From: an uncultured Pelagibacteraceae bacterium
Lineage (GTDB): Bacteria > Pseudomonadota > Alphaproteobacteria > Pelagibacterales > Pelagibacteraceae
NCBI GenBank assembly: GCA_902618205.1
Contig: CACMZL010000001.1
Span: 62,001 to 126,000, forward strand
DNA: 64,000 bases
Direction: 5' to 3'
Made by a program: the position numbers and the translations under genes. The first letter of the stretch is position 1, and every line of letters begins with the position of its first letter. This document shows, in pieces, positions 9,295 to 19,392 of this stretch. The notes below the pieces were generated by a model. That model ran no database searches. It saw only the letters and a program-made list of their open reading frames with translations, and was not told the origin of the DNA.

Positions 9295-10276
9295 ATTATT
9301 AATTATATCGATATTAATTATATTTAATTCTTCAATTCTAATTGCTGATGATTTCAACAATTGGAAAGCCAAATTTAAAAAAAGAGCAATTAAAGAAGGT
9401 GTTAGTAAATCAACAGTTAATAATTTAATAGATAATTCAAAGTTTTTACCTGATGTAATAAAGTATGACAGATACCAACCTGAATTCTATGAAGACACAA
9501 AGACATATATTTCAAAAAGGACCTCATCCAAAAAAGTAAAATTAGGAAAAATTATATTAAATAAAGAAAACAATACTATTAATAAAGTATCTTCCGAATA
9601 CAAAGTAGATAAAAATTTGCTATTAGCACTTATGGGTATTGAAACTAATTTTGGAAACTATTTAGGTAAAATGGATATTGTTTCTTCACTTGCAACATTA
9701 AGCTACGATCAAAGAAGAAGTGAATTTTTTACTAAAGAATTAATTACTCTTTTAAAATTAGTAGATACAAAAATTATTGATCCGAGCACATTATTTGGAT
9801 CTTGGGCAGGAGCATTTGGAAATTTTCAATTTATGCCATCCACAATTAAAAATCATGCCATTGATTACAACAAAGATGGATCAATTGATCTAAAAAATAT
9901 TGAGGATTCTTTTGCATCTGCAGCTAACTATTTAAGTAATCTTGGATGGAATGATAATACTCCATGTTTTTTTGGAATTAATCTAAATGAAAATATTCCT
10001 GATAAATATTTAAATACATCAGCAAAAAAAATTAAAAATGAGAGAAAAGTAAAATATTTAAAAAATTATATAAATAATTCATCTTTTTTGGATAAATATG
10101 ACAATATGACAGCAGCAATAGTTACTCCTGATGCTGAAATAGTTGAAAATGCAAATAAACTTAAACCAGCATATATTATTTTTAATAATTATAAGCTAAT
10201 CTTAAAGTGGAATAGATCATTAAGATTTAGTTTAGCGGTATGCACATTAAAAAATAGTTTTGAAAATGAAACTTAA
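9281..10276 (+). CDS. Lytic murein transglycosylase, MltB-like
   Basis: ALMGIETNFGNYLG, SWAGAFGNFQFMPST. Confidence 0.85.
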   Translation: MKKIKLLIISILIIFNSSILIADDFNNWKAKFKKRAIKEGVSKSTVNNLIDNSKFLPDVIKYDRYQPEFYEDTKTYISKRTSSKKVKLGKIILNKENNTINKVSSEYKVDKNLLLALMGIETNFGNYLGKMDIVSSLATLSYDQRRSEFFTKELITLLKLVDTKIIDPSTLFGSWAGAFGNFQFMPSTIKNHAIDYNKDGSIDLKNIEDSFASAANYLSNLGWNDNTPCFFGINLNENIPDKYLNTSAKKIKNERKVKYLKNYINNSSFLDKYDNMTAAIVTPDAEIVENANKLKPAYIIFNNYKLILKWNRSLRFSLAVCTLKNSFENET

Positions 10277-11018
10277 GATAATAATTTTTTTAGCAATAAT
10301 TTTAACATCATGTGAAACTACTAATAAAAAGGTAATTACTAATAAAGATTTCAAAAATTATTCAAATGATGGTTTTGCTCTTATATTTAATAATGATATT
10401 TTCAAAAAACGTATAGTTTCAAAGAAAATTGATCAAAGATCATTAATTATTTTCAATAATAAACTTAAAAAAGATACAGATATAAAAATAACTAATTTGT
10501 TAAATGAAAAATATTTGATTGCTAAAGTAGGAAAAAATTCAAAATATCCAATATTTTATAATTCTGTAATTTCTGAAAGAATAGCAACTGAACTTGATAT
10601 AGATCCTGATCAGCCTTATGTGCGTGTAGAAACAATAAATTCTAATAATACATTTGTTGCAAATAAAGCAAAAACTTTTGATGAGGAAAAAAAAGTAGCT
10701 AATAAAGCTCCTGTAGACAGTATATCAATTCAAAATATATCCCTTGAAAAAAATAATAATACAAAAGTTAAAAAAGCAAAAAATACAAAATTTGAATTTA
10801 TAATTAAATTTGCTGATTTATTTTTTGAAGAATCTGCTATTACATTGAAAAAAAGACTTGAAGATGAATACAATTTAAAAGACATAAATATCAAAAAAAT
10901 GTCTAAAAATTTATATAGGGTTTATAAGGGCCCTTTTTATAATTTAGGATCAATTAAAAATGTATATAATGAGATATCTGATATAAATTTTGAAAATATT
11001 GAATTAATAAAATTATGA
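10260..11018 (+). CDS. RlpA-like/SPOR-domain lipoprotein
   Basis: Lipobox LTSCETT; LNEKYLIAKVGKNSKYP...NSVISERIATELDID resembles RlpA-like region; C-terminal SPOR-like domain. Confidence 0.65.
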   Translation: MKMKLKIIIFLAIILTSCETTNKKVITNKDFKNYSNDGFALIFNNDIFKKRIVSKKIDQRSLIIFNNKLKKDTDIKITNLLNEKYLIAKVGKNSKYPIFYNSVISERIATELDIDPDQPYVRVETINSNNTFVANKAKTFDEEKKVANKAPVDSISIQNISLEKNNNTKVKKAKNTKFEFIIKFADLFFEESAITLKKRLEDEYNLKDINIKKMSKNLYRVYKGPFYNLGSIKNVYNEISDINFENIELIKL

Positions 11019-12169
11019 AAATAAATTCACTATTAAGTTTTGTCCTATCTTTTTTAATAGTTACTAATATTTCTTATGCAAAATTTAACATAAATGCACG
11101 AACTGCAATTTTACAAGACTTCTTATCTGGTGAAATTTTATATGAAAAAAATCCTGATGAGCGAATATTTCCTGCTTCTATGACAAAAATAATGACTTCA
11201 ATCGTTGCTTTTGATTTATTGAAAAGTGGTGAAATCACATTAGATGAAAAATTTATTGTTTCTGAAAATGCCTGGAGATTATCCTCATCTGGTTATTCAT
11301 CAATGTTTATAATGGTTGGAGATGAAGTTTCGGTAGAAGATTTATTATTAGGTATAATTGTTGCTTCGGGTAATGATGCTTGTGTAGCTCTTGCTGAAGG
11401 TATTGCAGGAACTGAGGATGAGTTTGCTTTATTAATGACTGAGAAAGCTCAAGAAATTGGGATGGAAAATACTAATTTTTCAAATTCGTCAGGGATTAAT
11501 GATGACAACAATTATTCAACTGTTAGAGATATTTTAATTATGTCTAATTATTTAATCAAAGAACACCCTAAATATTATGAGTATTTTAAAATTAAAGAAT
11601 TTACTTGGAGTAGGACAGGTGGGGATCCAATTACACAAGGAAATAGAAACCCATTATTATATAAAAATATGGGTGTAGATGGAATTAAAACAGGCTACCT
11701 TGGTTCAGAAAAATATTCACTTGCTTCGTCTATATTAAGAAAAAAAAGAAGATTAATTGCTGTTGCAAGTGGTTTTGAAACAAAAAACTCTAGATCAAAG
11801 CAATCACAAAAATTGTTAACATGGGGAATTACAAATTTTGATACAATAAAAATAAGCAATGATAACGAATATCTTTATGAACTAGATGTTTGGCAGGGAA
11901 ATAAAAAAAAAGTAAAGGTTAATACTAAAGATATAATTTATAAGACCATTCCAAAAGCTAAAAAAAAATACATGAAAGTGAAGATAGTTTATGAAGGTCC
12001 TATACAAGCACCTATAAAAAAGGGAGAAAAATTAGCAGAAATAAAAGTATTATATAAAGATGAAGTTATATCTAATCATGACTTATTTTCTACAGAAAAT
12101 ATCAAACAGCAAAATGCAATATCAAGATTGATAACTTCTATCAATTTTTTGATATGGGGCGATGTCTAA
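11015..12169 (+). CDS. D-alanyl-D-alanine carboxypeptidase
   Basis: PASMTKIMT (SxxK), SSGIND (SxN), DGIKTGYL (KTG). Confidence 0.9.
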   Translation: MKINSLLSFVLSFLIVTNISYAKFNINARTAILQDFLSGEILYEKNPDERIFPASMTKIMTSIVAFDLLKSGEITLDEKFIVSENAWRLSSSGYSSMFIMVGDEVSVEDLLLGIIVASGNDACVALAEGIAGTEDEFALLMTEKAQEIGMENTNFSNSSGINDDNNYSTVRDILIMSNYLIKEHPKYYEYFKIKEFTWSRTGGDPITQGNRNPLLYKNMGVDGIKTGYLGSEKYSLASSILRKKRRLIAVASGFETKNSRSKQSQKLLTWGITNFDTIKISNDNEYLYELDVWQGNKKKVKVNTKDIIYKTIPKAKKKYMKVKIVYEGPIQAPIKKGEKLAEIKVLYKDEVISNHDLFSTENIKQQNAISRLITSINFLIWGDV

Positions 12170-12776
12170 ATATCCAATTATTATATTTGAAGGCATTGAG
12201 GCCTCAGGAAAAACTACAAATTTTAAAATTGCAGCAAATTATTTAAAAAAACGAAAAAAAAGTTTTGTAAAATTAAGAGAACCTGGTGGATCAATTTTTT
12301 CAGAAAAAATAAGGAAATTGATTTTAAATAAGAAACTAAGTTTAAATAATAAAACTGATCTATTATTATTTTATGCTGGAAGATCAGAAAATTTTGAGAA
12401 AATTATTAAAAAAAATTATAAAAAAAAAATAATACTAATTGATCGTTTTACAGACTCTACTATTGCGTATCAACATTATGGAATGAAAATTGATTTAAAA
12501 GTAATCAAAATGCTGAATAAGTTTATAATTGGAAATTTTAATCCTAATATAGTTTTTTTAAGCACTGTAAATTCTAAAAATTTACAAAAAAGACTTAGAA
12601 ATAGATCTAAATTAAATAGATATGATAAATTTAAAATTAAATTTTATAATAAAGTTCAAAACGGATATGAAATAATATCAAGAAATAAGAGCAAATATAT
12701 TAAAATTAATTCAAATACCAATACTATTAACGAAGTAAAAAAAATCATAATAAATAAACTTGAGAAATTAATATAA
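12162..12776 (+). CDS. tmk: Thymidylate kinase
   Basis: FEGIEASGKTT P-loop, REPGGS, LIDRFTDSTIAYQ. Confidence 0.9.
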   Translation: MSKYPIIIFEGIEASGKTTNFKIAANYLKKRKKSFVKLREPGGSIFSEKIRKLILNKKLSLNNKTDLLLFYAGRSENFEKIIKKNYKKKIILIDRFTDSTIAYQHYGMKIDLKVIKMLNKFIIGNFNPNIVFLSTVNSKNLQKRLRNRSKLNRYDKFKIKFYNKVQNGYEIISRNKSKYIKINSNTNTINEVKKIIINKLEKLI

Positions 12777-13646
12777 ATGTCTGAACATAAATTAATAGGA
12801 CATGAAACATTTTTAGAAAAATTTATAACACTTTACGAAAATAACAATCTTCCAAATAAAATTTTATTATCTGGTAAGAAGGGAATAGGAAAATTTTTAC
12901 TTACTGAAAAATTTTTATATAAAATTTTTAATTCTAATAACGATTACGAGCTAATAAAAAACAAATCTCATCCTAATGTTTTAAATATTAAAAAAATTAA
13001 TGATAAAAAAAATATAGAAATTGATCAAATTAGAGAAATCGTAAAGTTTACAAATCAATCTTCCTTTAATAATAAATCAAGATTTATAATTCTCGACGAT
13101 GTTGAATTTTTAAATATTAATTCATCAAATGCTTTATTAAAAAATTTAGAAGAACCAAATGAAAATGTTTTTTTTATTTTAATTTTTAATTCAGAGAAGT
13201 TTTTAATAGATACAATAAAATCCCGATGTATAGAATTTAAATTAAGTCTATCTAATGAGAATACTAGATTGATTATCAATAATCACTTTAATGAAAATAT
13301 TTATGAACAAATAAATTCAAATTTAATAAATTATTACTCAACACCTTTTTTTTTAATATCCTTAATAAACTATATGAATGAATTTGAATTATCAGTATCC
13401 GAAACCACAGTTGATGATTTATTAGTTAATTTAATTAATAATAAGCACTATATTAAACAAGAATTTATAAGAGATAATTTAAATATGATTATTGAATTAT
13501 TTTTTTATAAACATATAAACACAACAAAAAAATTGTCATATAAAGTTAAAGAATATTATTATTCAAAATTATCTAATGTAAAAAAATATAATCTTGATTA
13601 TGAAACTTTTTTTTTAGAATTTAAGGATAAATTATTAAGTGAATAA
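12777..13646 (+). CDS. holB: DNA polymerase III delta' subunit
   Basis: SGKKGIGKF, FIILDDVEFLNINSSNALLKNLEEPNENVFFIL, IKSRC. Confidence 0.85.
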   Translation: MSEHKLIGHETFLEKFITLYENNNLPNKILLSGKKGIGKFLLTEKFLYKIFNSNNDYELIKNKSHPNVLNIKKINDKKNIEIDQIREIVKFTNQSSFNNKSRFIILDDVEFLNINSSNALLKNLEEPNENVFFILIFNSEKFLIDTIKSRCIEFKLSLSNENTRLIINNHFNENIYEQINSNLINYYSTPFFLISLINYMNEFELSVSETTVDDLLVNLINNKHYIKQEFIRDNLNMIIELFFYKHINTTKKLSYKVKEYYYSKLSNVKKYNLDYETFFLEFKDKLLSE

Positions 13647-15165
13647 AAATTATTATATAACAACACCAATTTACTATCCTTCCGCAAAACCTCATATGGG
13701 ACATGCATATTCAAGTATAATTGCTGATTTTTTTGCTCGTTTTAAAAAAATTGATGGTTTTAATGTCTATTTTTTAACAGGTACAGATGAGCATGGTTTG
13801 AAAATACAAAGATCTGCTGAAAAGTTAAATAAGGATCCAAAATCTTTTTGTGATGAAATAAGTAAAACATTTGAGGATTTAACTAAAACATTAAACTTAT
13901 CTAATACAGATTTTATTAGAACGACAGAAGATAGACATAAAGTATCTGTACAAAATTTATGGAATATACTTGAAAAAAATAATCAAATTTTTTTGTCTAA
14001 ATATTCTGGTTGGTATTCTGTATCAGATGAGGCTTTTTATAATGAAGATGAGGTCGAAGAAAAAGATGGTTTAAAAGTTGCTAAATCATCCGGTTCAGCT
14101 GTTGAGTGGGTTGAAGAAGAATCTTTTTTTTTTAAACTTTCAGAATGGGAAAAACCGTTATTAGATTTTTATGAAAAAAATAAAAATTTCATATTACCTG
14201 AAAGTAGAAGAAATGAAGTAATAAGCTTTGTCAAAAGTGGATTAAAAGATTTATCTGTTAGTAGAAAAACATTTTCTTGGGGTGTAAAAGTACCAAGTGA
14301 TGAAAATCATGTCGTTTATGTATGGTTAGATGCATTAACAAATTATTTAAGTTCCTTAAAATATCCCGATGAAAATAATGAATTATATAAAAGTTTTTGG
14401 CCAGCAGATTTACATATTATTGGTAAAGACATATTAAGATTTCACGCTATTTATTGGCCAGCATTCTTATTGGCTGCAAAAATAGAACCGCCAAAAAGGG
14501 TATACGGACATGGATGGATACTCTCTGGTGACGAGAAAATGTCAAAATCAAAAGGAAATATTTTAGATCCATTAGAAATAATAAATATTTATGGTTTAGA
14601 TCCATTAAGATATTATTTACTTAAAGAAGTTTCTTTTGGTAATGATGGTAATATTTCTGAGGAAAAATTAGAAAATTGTATTAATAGCGATTTGGCAAAT
14701 AATTTTGGAAATCTCTGTCAAAGAGTACTTTCTTTTGCTGAAAAAAATTGTTCTTCTTTAATACCTGATCACAAATTTACTGATGATGATTTAGAAATTT
14801 TAAAACCATTAAATAATCTAGATAAAATAAGATCATTTATAGATAATCAAGATATAAACCAATATATGAGTTTTATTGTTGATAGATTGTTTTCTGCAAA
14901 TAAATATTTTAATGATCAGGAACCTTGGAAGAAGAAAGACGATAGATTAAGGTTGAATACGATTGTTTATACTGCATTAGAATTAATTAGAAAAATTACT
15001 ATTTTGCTTTATCCAGTAATGCCAGAAACATCAGTAAAAGTCCTAAATGTTTTTAATGAAACAGAAAATTCTATTGATTTTACATCAATTGATAATAATG
15101 AAATTTTAAAAAAAGATTTAAAAATAAATAAATTAGATATTTTGTTTAAAAAAATTGAAAAATGA
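13639..15165 (+). CDS. metG: Methionyl-tRNA synthetase
   Basis: TPIYYPSAKPHMGHAYSS, GTDEHG, KMSKSKGN. Confidence 0.95.
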   Translation: MNKNYYITTPIYYPSAKPHMGHAYSSIIADFFARFKKIDGFNVYFLTGTDEHGLKIQRSAEKLNKDPKSFCDEISKTFEDLTKTLNLSNTDFIRTTEDRHKVSVQNLWNILEKNNQIFLSKYSGWYSVSDEAFYNEDEVEEKDGLKVAKSSGSAVEWVEEESFFFKLSEWEKPLLDFYEKNKNFILPESRRNEVISFVKSGLKDLSVSRKTFSWGVKVPSDENHVVYVWLDALTNYLSSLKYPDENNELYKSFWPADLHIIGKDILRFHAIYWPAFLLAAKIEPPKRVYGHGWILSGDEKMSKSKGNILDPLEIINIYGLDPLRYYLLKEVSFGNDGNISEEKLENCINSDLANNFGNLCQRVLSFAEKNCSSLIPDHKFTDDDLEILKPLNNLDKIRSFIDNQDINQYMSFIVDRLFSANKYFNDQEPWKKKDDRLRLNTIVYTALELIRKITILLYPVMPETSVKVLNVFNETENSIDFTSIDNNEILKKDLKINKLDILFKKIEK

Positions 15166-15926
15166 TAGACTCTCATTGTCATCTTGATCACGAACCTCTT
15201 TATTCAAATATCTATGATGTTATAAAACGTTCCAAGGAAAATGGATTAAAGAAAATTTTAACTATTTCAACCAATTCAAAAAGCTTTGAAAATATTAAAG
15301 AGATTATAAATCTTGATGAAATAATTTATGGAAGTATAGGTATTCACCCCCACGAGTCTAGCAATGATAAGATGGATAAAAAATTCATTGTTGAAAATGC
15401 TAATAAATTTAAAAAGATAATTGGGGTAGGGGAGACAGGATTAGATTTCTATTATGAAAATAGTCATAAAGATGATCAAATTAAAAGTTTTGAGACACAT
15501 ATAGAAGCCTCTATTGAACTTAAATATCCTTTGATAGTTCATTCTAGAAGTGCTGAAAGAGAAACATTTGATATTTTAAATAAATATAAAAATAGCGATA
15601 TTAAAATACTCATGCACTGTTTTACAGGTTCAAAAGAGTTTGCTAAAAAAATGATGACATTAAATTCGTATTTTTCTGCAAGTGGAATAATAACATTTAA
15701 AAATAGTATTGATCTTCAAGAAACATTTAAAATGATTGAAAATGATAAAATTTTAATTGAAACAGATAGTCCTTTTTTAGCACCTATACCAATGAGAGGT
15801 AAAAAAAACGAACCCTCTTTTATTAAATATACATTGGAAAAACTTTCAGAATTAAAATCAAAAACTTTTGATGAATTAGAAACTATTACAAATGATAATT
15901 TTGAACGATTATTTTTTCAAAAATGA
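15162..15926 (+). CDS. tatD: TatD family hydrolase
   Basis: DSHCHLD, GIHPHE, GETGLDFYY, MHCFTGS, ETDSPFLAP. Confidence 0.95.
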   Translation: MIDSHCHLDHEPLYSNIYDVIKRSKENGLKKILTISTNSKSFENIKEIINLDEIIYGSIGIHPHESSNDKMDKKFIVENANKFKKIIGVGETGLDFYYENSHKDDQIKSFETHIEASIELKYPLIVHSRSAERETFDILNKYKNSDIKILMHCFTGSKEFAKKMMTLNSYFSASGIITFKNSIDLQETFKMIENDKILIETDSPFLAPIPMRGKKNEPSFIKYTLEKLSELKSKTFDELETITNDNFERLFFQK

Positions 15927-16699
15927 CTATAAAATTTATAATATTAGGTTGTGGAAGCTCAATGGGTGTGCCAAGACCTGATGGTTTTTTTGGAAATTGC
16001 GATCCCAAAAATAAGAAAAACTATAGAACAAGATGTTCTGCACTTATTAAAACAACTGATGAAAATATTTTAATTGATACATCTCCTGACTTAAGACAAC
16101 AGTTACTGCGTCATAAAATTAAGAAAATTGATAAAGTATTCTACTCACATATGCATGCTGATCAAACACATGGAATAAATGATTTAAGATCTTTTTTTAT
16201 TAATAGTAGAAAACAAGTTAATGTTTATGCTGATAATGAAACATCCAAATATTTAAAACAAAGTTTTTCATATTGTTTTGAAAGTTTCTCAAAAGAATAT
16301 CCAGCTACTTTAAAATTAAATAAACTAAAAAAAAATTCGTTTATTAAACATAAAAATAAAAATTTAAAATTTAAATCGATTGTTGTTCAACATGGTTCAG
16401 TCAAATCTAATTGTTTTATAATTGACAAAAAACTTGCATACATTACTGATGTAAGTGATATTCACAAAAAAGATTATTTTTATTTTAAAAATCTTAAGTA
16501 TTTAATAATTGATTGTCTTTGGTACAATTTTCATCCATCACACTTCAATTTAGATAAATCTTTACACTTCATCAAAAAATTTAAACCGAAAAATGCTATT
16601 CTTTCAAATTTATCACCAGTGTTAGATTATAATCAGTTAAAGAAAGTTATACCTAAAAATGTTATACCAGCACATGATGGTTTAACTGTAGAACTATAG
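15923..16699 (+). CDS. MBL-fold metallohydrolase, PhnP-like
   Basis: LGCGSSMGVPR, YSHMHADQTHGINDLR. Confidence 0.85.
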   Translation: MTIKFIILGCGSSMGVPRPDGFFGNCDPKNKKNYRTRCSALIKTTDENILIDTSPDLRQQLLRHKIKKIDKVFYSHMHADQTHGINDLRSFFINSRKQVNVYADNETSKYLKQSFSYCFESFSKEYPATLKLNKLKKNSFIKHKNKNLKFKSIVVQHGSVKSNCFIIDKKLAYITDVSDIHKKDYFYFKNLKYLIIDCLWYNFHPSHFNLDKSLHFIKKFKPKNAILSNLSPVLDYNQLKKVIPKNVIPAHDGLTVEL

Positions 16700-17239
16700 T
16701 ATTTCTTCAATTTTATTTATGATTTTATTTGATGTAGGTTTTGTAAAAGAAGCATATGTTTCCTCTACATTTCCCTGTTTATTGATTAATATTTTATGAA
16801 AATTCCACTTAGGAATTGCAGATTTGCCAAAATTATTTTGTGCCCACACAAAAATCTCATGAGCATCCCTTCCTTTTACTTCAGTAATAGTTGTTAATGG
16901 AAAATTTATTTCAAAATTGACCTCACAAAATTCTTTTACTTCACTATTGGTTTTTTTTTCTTGATTGAAAGAGTCTGAGGGCACTCCAAGAACAATAAGA
17001 CCCTTAGATTTGTATTCATCCCATAAATCTTGCAAATCTTGGTATTGTTTTGTGAAACCACAATAGCTGGCAGTGTTTACTATAAGTATAACTTTATCTC
17101 GATAATCTTTTAGTTTAATGATTTCTCCACTAATGCTCTCAATTTCTAGATCGTATAAACTTTTCTGATCGTTGCTGTTTGCTGAATTTTTAAAAAAAAA
17201 CATTATTATTGTTAAACTTATTATTATTAATCTTTTCAT
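16694..17239 (-). CDS. Glutathione peroxidase family
   Basis: VNTASYCGFTKQYQDLQ; WNFHKILI. Confidence 0.9.
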   Translation of the reverse strand: MKRLIIISLTIIMFFFKNSANSNDQKSLYDLEIESISGEIIKLKDYRDKVILIVNTASYCGFTKQYQDLQDLWDEYKSKGLIVLGVPSDSFNQEKKTNSEVKEFCEVNFEINFPLTTITEVKGRDAHEIFVWAQNNFGKSAIPKWNFHKILINKQGNVEETYASFTKPTSNKIINKIEEIL

Positions 17240-17246
17240 AAACTAC

Positions 17247-18419
17247 TTACTTATTTGGTGTAAGTAGTATTAAGAAGTAACCAAATAAAGTGGATAATAA
17301 TGACCCAGTCAAAACTCCAATTTTAACTCCATCCATGTATTGCATATTTTCAACAAATGCTAAATTTCCAACAAATAGACTCATTGTAAACCCAATACCT
17401 GTTAATACTCCAACACCGTAAAAATTAAACCAGTTAGAGTTATTGGGCATTTGGGCTATTTTCATTTTTATTGAAACATAAGAAAACACAAATACACCTA
17501 ATTGTTTTCCAACAAACAATCCTAACAATATTCCCAATGGAACTTTATCAAGTAATGATGCAAAAGATAAACCTTCTAATGAAACACCTGCATTTGCAAA
17601 AGCAAATAATGGCATAATACCAAATGCAACATATGGACTAATCGCATGTTCAATTTTTATTAGTAGCGAAAAGTCTTTGTCTTTTTTTCTATGAGGTATA
17701 GTCATTGCTAGCAAAACACCAGCAATCGTTGCATGAATGCCAGAATTGTGAGTGAAGTCCCAAAGAAATATTCCAACAATTAAATAAGGTAAAAATTTCT
17801 TTATATTAAACTTATTTATTACTAGAAGAACAATAAAGGCTAAAAGCATTAAGCTTAGATATTTAATACTCAGATCACCTGAATAGAATAATGCAATAAT
17901 TACTATAGCTCCTAAATCATCTATAATAGCTAAAGCAGTTAAAAAAACTTTTAAAGATAATGGAACTCTTTTACCTAATAATGAGAGCACTCCTAAAGAA
18001 AAAGCGATATCAGTTGCAGATGGAATTGCCCAACCATTCATTGTTTCACCATCTCCAAAATTAATAAAAACATAAAATAATGCTGGTACTAACATTCCTC
18101 CAACTGCAGCGATAATCGGAAGAAGGGCTTGTTTTATATTTGAAAGTTCACCTTGTAAGAATTCTCTTTTAATTTCCAATGTTACAAAGAAAAAAAATAT
18201 TGCCATTAAGGCATCATTTATCCAGTGTAAAACAGATAATTTTAAACCAAAATTATTTATGCCTAAAAATAAATATTTATTCAATGTAGAAAAATATAAT
18301 TCTGATAAATTAGAATTACTTACAATCAAAGCTATTATGGCTGCAAAAAGTAAAACGAGACCACTAGCGGCTTCTAATTTAAAAAACCATCTAAATGGTT
18401 TTGTAATTATTTGAATCAT
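17247..18419 (-). CDS. nhaA: Na+/H+ antiporter NhaA
   Basis: INDALMAIFFFFVTLEIKREF, ATDIAFSLGVL, LAIIDDLGAI. Confidence 0.95.
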   Translation of the reverse strand: MIQIITKPFRWFFKLEAASGLVLLFAAIIALIVSNSNLSELYFSTLNKYLFLGINNFGLKLSVLHWINDALMAIFFFFVTLEIKREFLQGELSNIKQALLPIIAAVGGMLVPALFYVFINFGDGETMNGWAIPSATDIAFSLGVLSLLGKRVPLSLKVFLTALAIIDDLGAIVIIALFYSGDLSIKYLSLMLLAFIVLLVINKFNIKKFLPYLIVGIFLWDFTHNSGIHATIAGVLLAMTIPHRKKDKDFSLLIKIEHAISPYVAFGIMPLFAFANAGVSLEGLSFASLLDKVPLGILLGLFVGKQLGVFVFSYVSIKMKIAQMPNNSNWFNFYGVGVLTGIGFTMSLFVGNLAFVENMQYMDGVKIGVLTGSLLSTLFGYFLILLTPNK

Positions 18420-18421
18420 TT

Positions 18422-18937
18422 TTATCTGACTAAATCTTTAATAAATAATTTCAAGTCATTTATTACTAGATACAAACTATCTGACATTTGCACTATGCCA
18501 GGAAATATAACTGATATCTGATTTTTAAATGTGTCTATAAGCAAAATAAAGGCAATAATTGAAATAAGTATTAGAAATATTTTTTTAATAATTTTGTTTT
18601 CAGTAAATTCTGGTTCCTTTTTAACAGATATTAACTCTTTAGACTTGCTTTCAGTTTTTTTATTATATTTTCTGGTTTTTTTTGTCTTAGTTTCTTCTTT
18701 AATAAGATCAATATCTTTATTTTTTATTGGCAAATAATCATTATTTTTATCTGGAGTAAAATTTGGTTCATTAGTTTCTAAATTATTTATTTCATTTATT
18801 ATTTTTTGCTCTGAACTAGGAACTTTATAGTGCCATACCTCACTACAACTGCCACACTTCAATAAACGACCGTCTGCAGGTATTAAGTTAATATCAAGAT
18901 TAAATTTTTTTTTTCCACATGGACAATCTACGATCAT
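18422..18937 (-). CDS. Zinc-ribbon (MJ0042-type) domain protein with one TM helix
   Basis: MIVDCPCGKKKFNLDINLIPADGRLLKCGSCSEVW. Confidence 0.8.
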   Translation of the reverse strand: MIVDCPCGKKKFNLDINLIPADGRLLKCGSCSEVWHYKVPSSEQKIINEINNLETNEPNFTPDKNNDYLPIKNKDIDLIKEETKTKKTRKYNKKTESKSKELISVKKEPEFTENKIIKKIFLILISIIAFILLIDTFKNQISVIFPGIVQMSDSLYLVINDLKLFIKDLVR

Positions 18938-19029
18938 AACTTTTTATATAGCATAAATGCTAAAATTTACCTCTAAAATTGGTTTTTTATACTTTAATTT
19001 TTTTTTATCTACTGTATTAGTACTGCTTT

Positions 19030-19106
19030 CGGGGTGTAGCGCAGCCTGGTAGCGCACTTGGTTTGGGACCAAGGGGCCGTAGGTTCGAATCCTACCACCC
19101 CGACCA
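19030..19106 (+). tRNA. tRNA-Pro (anticodon UGG), CCA encoded
   Basis: CGGGGTG/CACCCCG acceptor, anticodon loop TTTGGGA, T-loop GGTTCGAATCC. Confidence 0.95.
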
Positions 19107-19110
19107 TTTT

Positions 19111-19392
19111 ATGAAAAAAGCTAAAATTTATAAACCGTCTAAGACCGCAATGCAGTCAGGGCTAAAGAAATTTGATAAATGGATAATTGAATTCATTACA
19201 GATGATCCTGGCACCAATCCTTTGATGGGGTGGGAGAGTTCCACAGATACTTATGGTGAATTAAAATTAGAATTTTCCACAAAAGAATTAGCAATTGAGT
19301 ACGCAAAAAAAAATAATATTGATTTTGAAATAATTGAACCTAACAAAAGAAAAATTACTTTAAAGTCTTACGCTGATAATTTTACAAAATAA
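19111..19392 (+). CDS. NADH-ubiquinone oxidoreductase accessory subunit, NDUFS4/ETC complex I family
   Basis: MKKAKIYKPSKTAMQSGLKKFDKWIIEF...NPLMGWESSTD; the listed upstream start (19063) lies inside tRNA-Pro. Confidence 0.85.
   Translation: MKKAKIYKPSKTAMQSGLKKFDKWIIEFITDDPGTNPLMGWESSTDTYGELKLEFSTKELAIEYAKKNNIDFEIIEPNKRKITLKSYADNFTK

Noticed and set aside
13055-13279. Minus-strand 74-aa ORF within holB (and similar nested ORFs, e.g. 15009, 18531, 38348, 48831, 53177, 54263, 56639)
   Set aside because: Fully opposite conserved genes with recognised motifs; no independent support.
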